A DNA stretch of 64,000 bases, from the NCBI RefSeq assembly GCF_007097365.1, contig NZ_VJZR01000001.1, positions 62,001 through 126,000 of the forward strand, read 5' to 3'. The stretch comes from Flavobacterium franklandianum (GTDB lineage Bacteria; Bacteroidota; Bacteroidia; Flavobacteriales; Flavobacteriaceae). The first letter of the stretch is position 1. Each line of letters starts with the position of its first letter. Both the position numbers and the translations under genes were made by a program. A model generated the notes under the pieces. The model was not told where the DNA came from and made no database searches. It was given only the letters and a program-made list of their open reading frames with translations. Positions 1 to 8,410 of this stretch are shown here, in pieces.

Positions 1-31
1 AAAACCACGTTCGTTCGTGGTTTTTGTTTTT
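1..31 (+). terminator. Rho-independent terminator of an upstream gene
   Basis: A perfect 9-bp stem (AAAACCACG / CGTGGTTTT) with a 6-nt loop is followed by a T-rich run. The leading A run means it could also work on the other strand. The gene it serves lies outside the window. Confidence 0.7.
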
Positions 32-39
32 AATAAACC

Positions 40-70
40 TTGTGGCTTTGCGGTAAACATTCTACCTTTG
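40..70 (+). promoter_or_regulatory. Bacteroidota-type promoter of the trhO-U32 gene
   Basis: TTG at 40-42 and TACCTTTG at 63-70 are separated by 20 nt, matching the Bacteroidota -33/-7 pattern (TTG and TAnnTTTG). Transcription would begin near 75-78, about 30 nt before the ATG at 105. Confidence 0.6.
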
Positions 71-104
71 CGCAACTATTTTTCTCAACTTAATTGTTTA
101 TAGC

Positions 105-2417
105 ATGCAACTGTACAACACTTTAAGCGCAGAAGAGCGAGTCCTCATTATTGATGACGCCGGAAAACAGCGACTCACACTGTCTTTCTATGCTTATGCG
201 CATTTACAAAATCCAACCCAATTCAGGAATGAATTGTTTCTTGCTTGGAATCCACTCGATGTTTTAGGCCGAATTTATGTTGCCAATGAAGGAATTAACG
301 CCCAGTTATCTCTTCCGGCAGACAATTTTTATGCTTTCAAAGACACTATCGAAAAGTACGAATTTATGAATGGGATTCGATTGAATATCGCCGTCGAACA
401 CGATGATTATTCCTTTCTGAAACTCACCATAAAAGTCCGTGACAAAATTGTTGCCGATGGTCTGGAAGACGAAACTTTCGACGTGACCAACATTGGAATT
501 CATCTCAAAGCCAAAGAATTCAACGAATTACTAGAAGACCCCAACACGATTGTGGTCGATATGCGCAATCATTACGAATCTGAAATTGGTCATTTTACCA
601 ATGCCATAAAACCCGATGTGGACACTTTTAGAGAATCTTTACCCATTATCGAAGATCAACTTTCAGAACACAAACAAGACAAAAAACTTTTGATGTATTG
701 TACCGGCGGTATTCGATGCGAAAAAGCCAGTGCCTATTTCAAACACAAAGGTTTCGAAAACGTCTATCAACTTGAAGGAGGAATCATTGAATACACCCGC
801 CAAGTCAAAGCCGAAGGCTTAGAAAGTAAATTTATTGGCAAAAACTTTGTGTTTGATCATCGCTTGGGCGAAAGAATTACTGATGATATTGTCTCGCAAT
901 GCCATCAATGCGGAAAACCTTGCGACGTGCACACGAATTGTGTGAATGAAGGTTGTCACTTGCTTTTTATCCAATGTGAGGAATGCAAAACCGCTATGGA
1001 GGGTTGTTGTTCTGCTGAATGTATGGAAGTAATTCATCTTTCGGAAGAGGAAAAAAAAGACATTCGTAGAGGTATTAAAAACGGAAATAAAATTTTCAAA
1101 AAAGGAAAATCAGATGTTTTAACTTTTAAAAAGTCAGTATCAGAAAATGAATCTTCATTAAAGTTAGTGAAACAAGATAAAACGATTCGAAAAATTGAAT
1201 TAATGGCTCCAGCTGGAAGCTTCGAATCGCTTCAAGCAGCAATCGATAATAATGCGGATTCGATATATTTTGGAGTTGAGCAATTGAATATGCGCGCCAG
1301 AGCCACAGTAAATTTCACAATAGATGATTTAAAAGAAATTGCCCGTCGCTGCAAAGCCAAAAAAATTAGAACCTATCTAACTTTAAATACTATTATTTAC
1401 GATCATGATTTATCGGTCGTGAAAACATTATTGGCCAAAGCCAAAGAAGCTAATATCACTGCGGTGATTGCGTCAGACCAAGCGGTGATTGCGATGGCGA
1501 GAACCATTGGAATGGAAGTCCATATTTCAACCCAATTGAATATTACTAATATCGAAACTATAAAATTCTACAGCCTTTTTGCTGATACGATGGTTTTGAG
1601 TCGGGAATTGAGTTTGCGCCAAGTGAAAAATATCACGGAGCAAATCATCAAAGAAGATATTAAAGGGCCAAACGGAAAATTGGTAGAAATAGAAATATTT
1701 GGTCACGGAGCATTGTGTATGGCGGTTTCGGGAAAATGTTATTTGAGTTTGCATTCGGATAATTCATCGGCAAATCGCGGTGCTTGCAAGCAAAATTGTC
1801 GCAAGAAATATACTCTTACCGATCAAGAAACAGGTTTCGAAATTGAAGTAGATAACGAATATTTGTTGTCGCCAAAAGATTTATGCACCTTAGATTTTCT
1901 TGACCAAGTGATTGATTCTGGTATTCAAGTTTTGAAAATCGAAGGTCGTGGTCGCGCTCCAGAATATGTGGCAACAGTAGTAAAAACCTACCGTGAAGCG
2001 ATAGACAGTTATTATGAAGGCACATTTTCTAAAGAAAAAGTAGCAGTTTGGATGGAAGCATTGGGCACCGTTTACAATCGTGGTTTTTGGTCTGGCTATT
2101 ATTTGGGGCAAGAATTGGGCGAATGGAGTGATGTTTCGGGTTCGATGGCAACTCAGAAAAAAGTATATGTTGGAAAAGGAACGCATTATTTCCCAAAAGC
2201 CGAAGTAGGACAATTCAAAATCGAAGCTTACGATATTAAAATTGGAGATAAAATATTGGTTACAGGTCCTACTACAGGCGCACAAGAAATGATTATCACA
2301 GAAATGTTTGTGAATGATGTAACAGCAGAAAAAGCTGTGAAAGGCGATAATTGCACTTTCAAATTACCTTTTCGCATTCGATTATCGGACAAATTATATA
2401 AAATCGTCGAAGCCTAA
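105..2417 (+). CDS. trhO: TrhO-type tRNA U34 hydroxylase fused to a U32-family (TrhP-like) protein
   Basis: This 770-residue protein joins two families. Residues 1-340 match TrhO/YceA, the O2-dependent enzyme making 5-hydroxyuridine at tRNA position 34: an N-terminal domain, then a rhodanese domain with active-site loop CTGGIRC (Cys199), then a Cys-rich tail. Residues 363-770 match the U32 'peptidase' family, with start motif ELMAPAGS and the signature around GALCMAVSGKC (Cys538). In E. coli the U32 proteins TrhP/YegQ make the same ho5U34 base by a prephenate-dependent route. A Lys-rich linker of about 20 residues joins the halves, with no stop or frameshift. The ferredoxin gene overlaps the stop codon, which fits an Fe-S-dependent U32 half. 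The domain calls are firm. A shared tRNA-U34 role is inferred. Confidence 0.88.
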   Translation: MQLYNTLSAEERVLIIDDAGKQRLTLSFYAYAHLQNPTQFRNELFLAWNPLDVLGRIYVANEGINAQLSLPADNFYAFKDTIEKYEFMNGIRLNIAVEHDDYSFLKLTIKVRDKIVADGLEDETFDVTNIGIHLKAKEFNELLEDPNTIVVDMRNHYESEIGHFTNAIKPDVDTFRESLPIIEDQLSEHKQDKKLLMYCTGGIRCEKASAYFKHKGFENVYQLEGGIIEYTRQVKAEGLESKFIGKNFVFDHRLGERITDDIVSQCHQCGKPCDVHTNCVNEGCHLLFIQCEECKTAMEGCCSAECMEVIHLSEEEKKDIRRGIKNGNKIFKKGKSDVLTFKKSVSENESSLKLVKQDKTIRKIELMAPAGSFESLQAAIDNNADSIYFGVEQLNMRARATVNFTIDDLKEIARRCKAKKIRTYLTLNTIIYDHDLSVVKTLLAKAKEANITAVIASDQAVIAMARTIGMEVHISTQLNITNIETIKFYSLFADTMVLSRELSLRQVKNITEQIIKEDIKGPNGKLVEIEIFGHGALCMAVSGKCYLSLHSDNSSANRGACKQNCRKKYTLTDQETGFEIEVDNEYLLSPKDLCTLDFLDQVIDSGIQVLKIEGRGRAPEYVATVVKTYREAIDSYYEGTFSKEKVAVWMEALGTVYNRGFWSGYYLGQELGEWSDVSGSMATQKKVYVGKGTHYFPKAEVGQFKIEAYDIKIGDKILVTGPTTGAQEMIITEMFVNDVTAEKAVKGDNCTFKLPFRIRLSDKLYKIVEA

Positions 2418-2647
2418 TGGTCATTGTAACGCTACAACGGGCCAAATGTATTGGGTGTAATTATTGCGTGGAAATGGCGCCAATTCAATTTCAAATGTCT
2501 AAAAAAGATGGAAAATCGGTGCTGATTAAAAGCGTCAATTCCAAGGGGTTTTTTACTTTTAAATCGCCCGATCACACTATAACCGAAAGTTGCGAACTGG
2601 CTGCAAAAGCTTGTCCTGTGAAAATTATTTCGGTGAAGGAAACGTAG
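2417..2647 (+). CDS. 4Fe-4S ferredoxin
   Basis: This 76-residue protein has a ferredoxin cluster motif near the N-terminus (CIGCNYC) and a distal CPVKI motif preceded by another Cys, enough ligands for one 4Fe-4S cluster. The ATG shares its A with the TAA stop of the TrhO-U32 gene (TAATG), so translation is probably coupled. The likely job is electron supply to, or cluster maintenance of, the U32 half, since several U32 proteins (RlhA, UbiU/UbiV) carry Fe-S clusters. The electron partner is inferred. Confidence 0.85.
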   Translation: MVIVTLQRAKCIGCNYCVEMAPIQFQMSKKDGKSVLIKSVNSKGFFTFKSPDHTITESCELAAKACPVKIISVKET

Positions 2648-2743
2648 TTTTTATTTAAATTGAAATTGAAATCAACTCCTTAGGGCGTCATTGGTCTCCC
2701 GTTTTTTTAATAAATAATTATGCTTTTTTGAAGTATTTAACCC

Positions 2744-2775
2744 TTGTAACATAAAATTAAAAAATACTATCTTTA
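2744..2775 (+). promoter_or_regulatory. Probable ricT promoter
   Basis: TTG at 2744-2746 and TATCTTTA at 2768-2775 (one mismatch to TAnnTTTG) are 21 nt apart. The predicted transcript start near 2782 leaves almost no leader for an ATG at 2790, which favours the ATG at 2832 for ricT. Confidence 0.45.
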
Positions 2776-2831
2776 CAGATTAAACGTTTATGAACTTAAA
2801 TTGCGTCTATCGCAATACTACATATAAAATT

Positions 2832-4151
2832 ATGGCATGTACAAGTTGTTCAACTTCTGATGGTGGTGCACCAAAGGGTTGTAAAAATAATGGAACTTGC
2901 GGTACCGATAGCTGCAACAAATTAACGGTTTTCGACTGGCTTTCGAATATGAGTTTGCCTAATGGAGAAACTCCTTTTGACTGTGTCGAAATACGTTTCA
3001 AAAACGGGAGAAAAGAATTCTATCGCAATACCGAAAAACTAACTTTAAGTATTGGAGACATTGTCGCTACCGAAGCTTCTCCGGGACACGACATAGGAAT
3101 TGTGACGCTGACCGGTGAATTGGTGAAAATCCAAATGAAGAAAAAAGGAGTGAATCACACCAGTGTAGATGTTGCTAAAATTTACCGAAAAGCATCTCAA
3201 AGAGATATTGATATTTGGTCAAGTGCAAGAGATAAAGAAGAGCCTATGAAGGTTCGCGCTCGTGAATTAGCAATTTCACAAAAGCTAGAAATGAAAATTT
3301 CTGATATTGAATTTCAAGGCGATGGCTCAAAAGCAACTTTCTATTACACAGCCAATGATAGAGTCGATTTTAGACTTTTAATAAAAGATTTTGCTAAAGA
3401 ATTTAGCACCAGAGTCGAGATGAAACAAGTGGGTCTTCGCCAAGAAGCGGCTCGTTTGGGCGGCATTGGATCTTGCGGAAGAGAATTGTGTTGTTCTACT
3501 TGGCTAACCGATTTTAGAAGCGTAAACACCTCAGCAGCACGTTACCAACAATTGTCTTTGAATCCACAAAAACTGGCGGGACAATGCGGAAAATTGAAAT
3601 GTTGTCTAAATTATGAGCTCGATACTTATATGGATGCCCTAAAAGGGTTCCCGGATTTTGACACCAAATTAGTAACCGAAAAAGGCGATGCTATTTGTCA
3701 AAAACAAGATATTTTTAAAGGATTGATGTGGTTTGCATATACCAATGATTTTGCCAACTGGCACGTTTTAAAAATCGAACAAGTCAGAGAAATTATTGCC
3801 GAAAATAAACTAAAAAACAAGGTTGCTTCTCTCGAAGATTTTGAAATTGTGATTGATGTAGAGCCTGAACAACACTTTAATAACGCAATGGGGCAAGAAA
3901 GTTTAACCCGTTTTGACCAACCGAAGAAAAAGAAAAAGTCAAATAAAAAACGTAATGCTGGTGATAATTTAATTGTTGCAAATAATAGCAATAATAGTGG
4001 CAATAATAATGGCAATAATAACAACAATAAACGGCAAAATAACAATAGTAACAAGCCAAACAACAACTCCAAGGCTAATAATTCAAATGATACAAAACCT
4101 GTAGTAGCCAGGAAACCTATAATTATTACTAAAAATGAGAATAAGGAATAG
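2832..4151 (+). CDS. ricT: RicT/YaaT-like PSP1-domain protein
   Basis: The 439-residue product belongs to the PSP1/YaaT family. In Bacillus its members form the Fe-S-containing Ric complex, which affects mRNA maturation and biofilm formation. The core is clear: GGIGSCGRELCCSTW and GQCGKLKCCLNYE supply the conserved Cys residues, and the N-terminus is also Cys-rich (CTSCSTSDGG). The last 60 or so residues are a Lys-rich then Asn-rich low-complexity tail, encoded by AAT/AAC runs at 3950-4080. An in-frame ATG lies 42 nt upstream at 2790, but family alignment and promoter position favour 2832. It overlaps gldH by 17 nt. The role in Bacteroidota is not established. Confidence 0.85.
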   Translation: MACTSCSTSDGGAPKGCKNNGTCGTDSCNKLTVFDWLSNMSLPNGETPFDCVEIRFKNGRKEFYRNTEKLTLSIGDIVATEASPGHDIGIVTLTGELVKIQMKKKGVNHTSVDVAKIYRKASQRDIDIWSSARDKEEPMKVRARELAISQKLEMKISDIEFQGDGSKATFYYTANDRVDFRLLIKDFAKEFSTRVEMKQVGLRQEAARLGGIGSCGRELCCSTWLTDFRSVNTSAARYQQLSLNPQKLAGQCGKLKCCLNYELDTYMDALKGFPDFDTKLVTEKGDAICQKQDIFKGLMWFAYTNDFANWHVLKIEQVREIIAENKLKNKVASLEDFEIVIDVEPEQHFNNAMGQESLTRFDQPKKKKKSNKKRNAGDNLIVANNSNNSGNNNGNNNNNKRQNNNSNKPNNNSKANNSNDTKPVVARKPIIITKNENKE

Positions 4152-4614
4152 TGCGTTACTGCTTTTAATGGTAATTCTCTTTTTTTCATGTGACAAAAAA
4201 AGAGTTTTCGACGAGTACAAATCCGTGGGAAGAGCCTGGCACAAAGACAGTATAGTTTCTTTCGATTTACCCGAATTAGATTCGACAAAACAGTACAATC
4301 TTTTTGTAACTTTGAGAGACAACAACAACTATCCGTTCAACAATCTGTTTTTGATTGTGGCGCTAGAAATGCCAAATGGCTTTACAAAAGTGGACACTCT
4401 TGAATATGAAATGGCTAATCCAGACGGTTCGCTAATGGGTGATGGCTTTTCGGACATAAAGGAAAACAAACTTTTTTATAAAGAAAAGGTGCGATTTAGA
4501 GGAAAATACAAAGTGCACCTCAAACAAGCAGTTCGTGAAAACGGAAAAGTCCCCGGTGTAACAGCTTTAGACGGAATCACCGAAGTTGGTTTTAGAATAG
4601 AAAACAGAGATTAA
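4135..4614 (+). CDS. gldH: Gliding motility lipoprotein GldH
   Basis: This 159-residue protein has a lipoprotein signal ending LFFSC (lipidated Cys about residue 19) and the GldH body with a DEY...GRAWHKDS stretch near the N-terminus. GldH is one of the lipoproteins needed for Flavobacterium gliding; in F. johnsoniae it is required for motility and for the type IX secretion-linked machinery. It starts inside the end of ricT and ends 9 nt before the PBP1A gene. The order ricT-gldH-pbp, recalled from other flavobacteria, supports the call. It implies, but does not prove, that the organism glides. Confidence 0.88.
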   Translation: MRIRNSALLLLMVILFFSCDKKRVFDEYKSVGRAWHKDSIVSFDLPELDSTKQYNLFVTLRDNNNYPFNNLFLIVALEMPNGFTKVDTLEYEMANPDGSLMGDGFSDIKENKLFYKEKVRFRGKYKVHLKQAVRENGKVPGVTALDGITEVGFRIENRD

Positions 4615-4623
4615 AAAGTAATT

Positions 4624-6936
4624 ATGGCTAGTCAAAAAAACAATATTCAGACAAAAAATACCGAAAAAGACATTAACTACTATAAAAAGAAATTCTGGAA
4701 AATTTTCTTTTATGGACTTGGAGGATTATTATTATTTTTCTTGTTTGCCTCTTGGGGACTTTTTGGCTCGATGCCTTCTTTTGAAGATTTAGAAAATCCA
4801 GATTCTAATTTAGCCACCGAAATAATCTCGTCTGACGGAGTGATTCTAGGCAAATATTTTGAAAAAAACAGATCTCAATTAAAATATTCTGACTTACCAA
4901 AAAACCTTGTCGATGCATTGGTAGCCACCGAAGACACACGTTTCTATGAACATTCAGGCATTGACGGAAGAGGAACTTTAAGAGCAATCGTGAGTTTAGG
5001 TACAAGCGGTGGTGCAAGTACCTTAACGCAACAATTAGCCAAACAATTATTCCACGGTGAAGGTTCAAAATTCTTGCCTTTTAGAATCGTCCAAAAAATC
5101 AAAGAATGGATAATTGCCATCCGATTGGAAAGACAATATACTAAAAACGAAATCATTGCTATGTATTGCAACGTTTATGATTTTGGAAATTATTCGGTTG
5201 GTGTAAGTTCGGCAGCGCAAACTTATTTTTCAAAGGCTCCCAAAGATTTAACCATAGACGAATCGGCAATATTAGTCGGAATGTTCAAAAATTCAGGTTT
5301 ATACAATCCTGTTAAAAATCCTCAAGGCGTTAAAAATCGTAGAAATGTGGTGCTTTCCCAAATGGAAAAAGGAGGGATAATTACCGAAGGACAAAAAGAA
5401 AAGCTTCAGGCCTTACCTATCACTTTAAATTTCAAATTAGAAAGTCACCGCGAAGGAACCGCCACCTATTTCCGAGAATATTTGCGTGATTATATGAAAA
5501 AATGGGTAGAAGAAAACAAAAAAGCCGATGGTTCCGATTATAACATCTACAAAGATGGCTTAAAAATCTACACCACCATCGATTCTAGAATGCAATTACA
5601 CGCAGAAGAAGCTGTCGAAAAACACATGGCAAATCTGCAAGAACAATTTTTTGACGAGGCCAAAACCAATAAAAACGCTCCTTTTGTAAACATTTCGAAA
5701 GCAGAAACCGACCGCATTTTGAAGCAAGCAATGAAAGCCTCTTACCGTTGGACAGTAATGACAGAACTAGATAAAAGCGAAGAAGAAATTATAGCTTCTT
5801 TCAGCCAAAAAACAAAAATGAAAGTCTTCACTTGGAAAGGCGAAAGAGATACAATTATGACTCCCTTGGATTCCATAAGATATTATAAACATTTCCTACA
5901 ATCGGGATTAATGGCTATGGAACCACAAACGGGAAGCATAAAAGCTTGGGTTGGCGGTATCAATTACAAATATTTCCAGTACGATCACGTAGGTCAAGGC
6001 GCGAGACAGGTAGGTTCTACATTCAAACCTTTTGTATATGCAACCGCTATCGAACAATTAGGAATGTCGCCTTGCGATACTATTCTTGATGGTCCATTTA
6101 TGATTCGAAAAGGGCGTCATCACGTGACCGAAGATTGGGAACCAAGAAATTCGAACAATTCGTACCGAGGAATGGTTACTTTGAAACAAGGATTGGCCAA
6201 TTCTATCAACACTATTTCGGCAAAATTAATTGACAAAACTGGTCCAGAAGCCGTGATCGAATTGACGCATAAATTAGGTGTCAAATCCGAAATCCCTGCT
6301 CAACCTTCTATTGCTCTTGGAGCTGTTGATATTACCGTAGAGGATATGGTTGCTGCCTACGGAACTTTTGCCAATCAAGGCGTTTACGTAAAACCACAAT
6401 TCATTAGCCGTATCGAAGATAAAAGCGGCGTCGTGATTTACGAACCAATTCCAGAATCTCACGATGTATTGAATAAAGACATCGCTTTTGCCGTAATCAA
6501 ATTACTCGAAGGCGTTACCGAAACTGGCTCTGGAGTCCGATTAAGAACTGAAGGTGGCGGAAGCGGCGACAATCGCTGGACAGGCTATCCGTATCTATTT
6601 AGGAACCCAATTGCGGGTAAAACCGGAACCACACAAAACCAGTCCGACGGTTGGTTTATGGGAATGGTACCCAACCTAGTTACTGGAGTTTGGGTAGGTT
6701 GCGAAGACCGTTCGGCACGTTTCAAAAGCCTAACTTATGGTCAAGGAGCAACTGCTGCATTGCCTGTTTGGGGCTATTTTATGAAGCTTTGTTACGAAGA
6801 TCAAAACCTGAAAGTTTCCAAAGAAGATTTCGACAGACCTGCCAATCTTTCTATAAAAGTAGATTGCTACACACCACGAGCAGTTGTAAAAGACACCACC
6901 GTCGTAGAACAAGAAACCGAGGAATTCGGGTTATAA
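4624..6936 (+). CDS. Class A penicillin-binding protein 1A (glycosyltransferase/transpeptidase)
   Basis: This 770-residue bifunctional peptidoglycan synthase has a short cytoplasmic N-terminus, one membrane segment (about residues 28-50), then a GT51 domain with EDTRFYEHSG, GASTLTQQLAKQ and the EIIAMYCNVYDFG region. A transpeptidase domain follows with GSTFKPF (Ser465, Lys468), an SxN motif (SIN) and KTGTTQ. It polymerises and crosslinks peptidoglycan at the outer face of the inner membrane. Length and motif order are normal for PBP1A/MrcA-type enzymes. It follows gldH by 9 nt, so ricT-gldH-pbp is probably one operon. Confidence 0.92.
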   Translation: MASQKNNIQTKNTEKDINYYKKKFWKIFFYGLGGLLLFFLFASWGLFGSMPSFEDLENPDSNLATEIISSDGVILGKYFEKNRSQLKYSDLPKNLVDALVATEDTRFYEHSGIDGRGTLRAIVSLGTSGGASTLTQQLAKQLFHGEGSKFLPFRIVQKIKEWIIAIRLERQYTKNEIIAMYCNVYDFGNYSVGVSSAAQTYFSKAPKDLTIDESAILVGMFKNSGLYNPVKNPQGVKNRRNVVLSQMEKGGIITEGQKEKLQALPITLNFKLESHREGTATYFREYLRDYMKKWVEENKKADGSDYNIYKDGLKIYTTIDSRMQLHAEEAVEKHMANLQEQFFDEAKTNKNAPFVNISKAETDRILKQAMKASYRWTVMTELDKSEEEIIASFSQKTKMKVFTWKGERDTIMTPLDSIRYYKHFLQSGLMAMEPQTGSIKAWVGGINYKYFQYDHVGQGARQVGSTFKPFVYATAIEQLGMSPCDTILDGPFMIRKGRHHVTEDWEPRNSNNSYRGMVTLKQGLANSINTISAKLIDKTGPEAVIELTHKLGVKSEIPAQPSIALGAVDITVEDMVAAYGTFANQGVYVKPQFISRIEDKSGVVIYEPIPESHDVLNKDIAFAVIKLLEGVTETGSGVRLRTEGGGSGDNRWTGYPYLFRNPIAGKTGTTQNQSDGWFMGMVPNLVTGVWVGCEDRSARFKSLTYGQGATAALPVWGYFMKLCYEDQNLKVSKEDFDRPANLSIKVDCYTPRAVVKDTTVVEQETEEFGL

Positions 6937-6947
6937 TTTTTTTATTT

Positions 6948-7020
6948 GGAGCTATTCCAGCTATCCGCTATATCCACGCTGAAAAAGCGTGGGATACCGC
7001 TCCTATCTGGGCTAGGGCAT
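6948..7020 (+). repeat. GC-rich structured intergenic element
   Basis: Between the PBP gene and scoA is a stretch richer in GC than its surroundings. It has a central hairpin (ATCCACGCT at 6972-6980, a GAAA-type loop, AGCGTGGGAT at 6985-6994, one bulged G), flanked by GGAGCTATTCC and GGGCTAGGGCA blocks. From memory, similar 'GGGAGCTATTTCC ... GGGCTAGGGC' segments occur in many flavobacterial intergenic regions; only one copy was seen here. It could be a dispersed structured repeat or a small RNA/terminator. Confidence 0.5.
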
Positions 7021-7125
7021 TTGTTTTCAAAATGAATAATCCTCAAATTAAACTAATTTGAAAACTTAATTTCCTTATCCCGATAACTATCAGGACTTAA
7101 TGGTTTAAATAATCATTTAATAATT

Positions 7126-7824
7126 ATGATTAACAAAGAAGTTAACAACGTACACGAAGCACTCCAAGGAATCGAAAATGGAATGACCCTAATGCTCGGT
7201 GGTTTCGGATTGTGTGGCATTCCCGAAAACTCCATTGCCGAACTCGTCAAAAAAGAAACCATCGATCTGACCTGTATTTCCAACAATGCTGGAGTCGATG
7301 ATTTTGGATTGGGATTACTGTTACAAAAACACCAAATCAAAAAAATGATTTCTTCTTATGTGGGAGAAAATGCCGAATTCGAGCGCCAAATGCTTTCCGG
7401 CGAACTCGAAGTAGAACTCATTCCACAAGGAACTTTGGCCGAACGCTGTCGTGCAGCCCAAACCGGAATCCCTGCTTTTTTCACACCAGCAGGTTTCGGA
7501 ACAGAAGTCGCCATTGGTAAAGAAACCCGAGAATTCAACGGAAAAATGCACGTAATGGAATTGGCTTTCAAAGCCGATTTTTCTATAGTAAAAGCTTGGA
7601 AAGGCGACACAGCAGGAAACCTCATCTTCAAAGGAACAGCCCGAAACTTCAATCCTTGTATGGCCGGAGCTGCCAAAATCACCATCGCTGAAGTCGAGGA
7701 ATTAGTCGATGCCGGAACCCTCGACCCCAACCAAATCCACACTCCTGGAATATTCGTGCAACGCATTTTTCAAGGCGAGAAGTATGAGAAGAGGATTGAG
7801 AAGAGAACCGTGAGGAAAAAATAG
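7126..7824 (+). CDS. scoA: 3-oxoacid CoA-transferase subunit A
   Basis: The 232-residue alpha subunit of succinyl-CoA:3-ketoacid CoA-transferase shows the glycine-rich start [24 protein letters not shown] and the [19 protein letters not shown] region. With ScoB it moves CoA between succinyl-CoA and acetoacetate in ketone-body and branched-chain amino acid use. The C-terminus is slightly longer and more basic than usual ([10 protein letters not shown]). scoB lies about 590 nt downstream rather than adjacent, because a lipoprotein gene and a repeat sit between them. Confidence 0.92.
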   Translation: MINKEVNNVHEALQGIENGMTLMLGGFGLCGIPENSIAELVKKETIDLTCISNNAGVDDFGLGLLLQKHQIKKMISSYVGENAEFERQMLSGELEVELIPQGTLAERCRAAQTGIPAFFTPAGFGTEVAIGKETREFNGKMHVMELAFKADFSIVKAWKGDTAGNLIFKGTARNFNPCMAGAAKITIAEVEELVDAGTLDPNQIHTPGIFVQRIFQGEKYEKRIEKRTVRKK

Positions 7825-7854
7825 TGGTCAGTATTCAGTTTTTAGTGATCAGTT
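7824..7854. repeat. 'GTCAGTATTCAGT'-type intergenic repeat
   Basis: GTGGTCAGTATTCAG followed by TTTTTAGTGATCAG directly after the scoA stop is a copy of a short degenerate CAGT-rich repeat. Related copies are at 32471-32512, 63671-63700 and 63767-63811, all intergenic. Confidence 0.55.
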
Positions 7855-7892
7855 CGAAAAAGAAAATAGTTTATACTTATAAAAAACAGAAA

Positions 7893-8351
7893 ATGACTCG
7901 GAATTTATTTATTATGCTTTTTTTAATCTTAGTCTCTTGTAATAACTCTGAGTTCAAATCACATAGTATTAAATCAGGATTTATAAATGAGCCAGGTGAA
8001 TATTCAATCTTTTTTAAAGATTTTAAAACTAGAAAAATAATAGTAAAACAACTTAAAGACGAATCTATAATATTTGCGATTACCGACAATTCAAATAAAA
8101 TATTATTTCAACAAAATTTAAACGAAACCTTCAGTTCATATCATTATTGGTGTTTATATGTTGACGTAGATGCAAATATTTGGTTTTATAATTCGGATTA
8201 TTCATCTTCTAAAGCAATTATCTTTAACAAAAAAACAGAGTTATATGAAATGAAAGATTTTTGCAATGAGAAATTAGTATTACCCGAAGAATTTAAAAAA
8301 GAATTAGACTTAAAAAGTACATTGCAAAGTTGTACCTCCATTAATAAATAA
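7893..8351 (+). CDS. Putative lipoprotein of unknown function
   Basis: This 152-residue product begins with a lipoprotein signal (MTRNLFIMLFLILVSC, predicted lipidated Cys about residue 16). The rest is a soluble, aromatic-rich domain that I do not recognise. A longer reading from 7824 would put 23 repeat-derived residues ahead of the signal, so 7893 is chosen. It sits between the two subunits of one enzyme, and its codons look more AT-rich than those of scoA and scoB. It is probably a later insertion into the scoAB operon. Confidence 0.6.
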   Translation: MTRNLFIMLFLILVSCNNSEFKSHSIKSGFINEPGEYSIFFKDFKTRKIIVKQLKDESIIFAITDNSNKILFQQNLNETFSSYHYWCLYVDVDANIWFYNSDYSSSKAIIFNKKTELYEMKDFCNEKLVLPEEFKKELDLKSTLQSCTSINK

Positions 8352-8410
8352 AGCAATAAAAAACTGTTTTGTGTTTGAAAATTCAGCGAATACCAAAAAA
8401 CAAATCAATT

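Noticed and set aside
3698..4288. Long minus-strand frame over the end of ricT and the start of gldH
   Set aside because: It is the shadow of the Asn-rich ricT tail (AAT repeats read as Ile/Leu/Tyr on the other strand); no start context or family match.
6121..6135. CACGTG core as another parS site
   Set aside because: It lies in the PBP coding sequence and the flanks (CAT and ACC) do not match the parS half-sites.
6651..7061. A 136-codon plus-strand frame over the 3' end of the PBP gene
   Set aside because: It overlaps the transpeptidase coding region, which has clear motifs, and its product has no recognisable feature.
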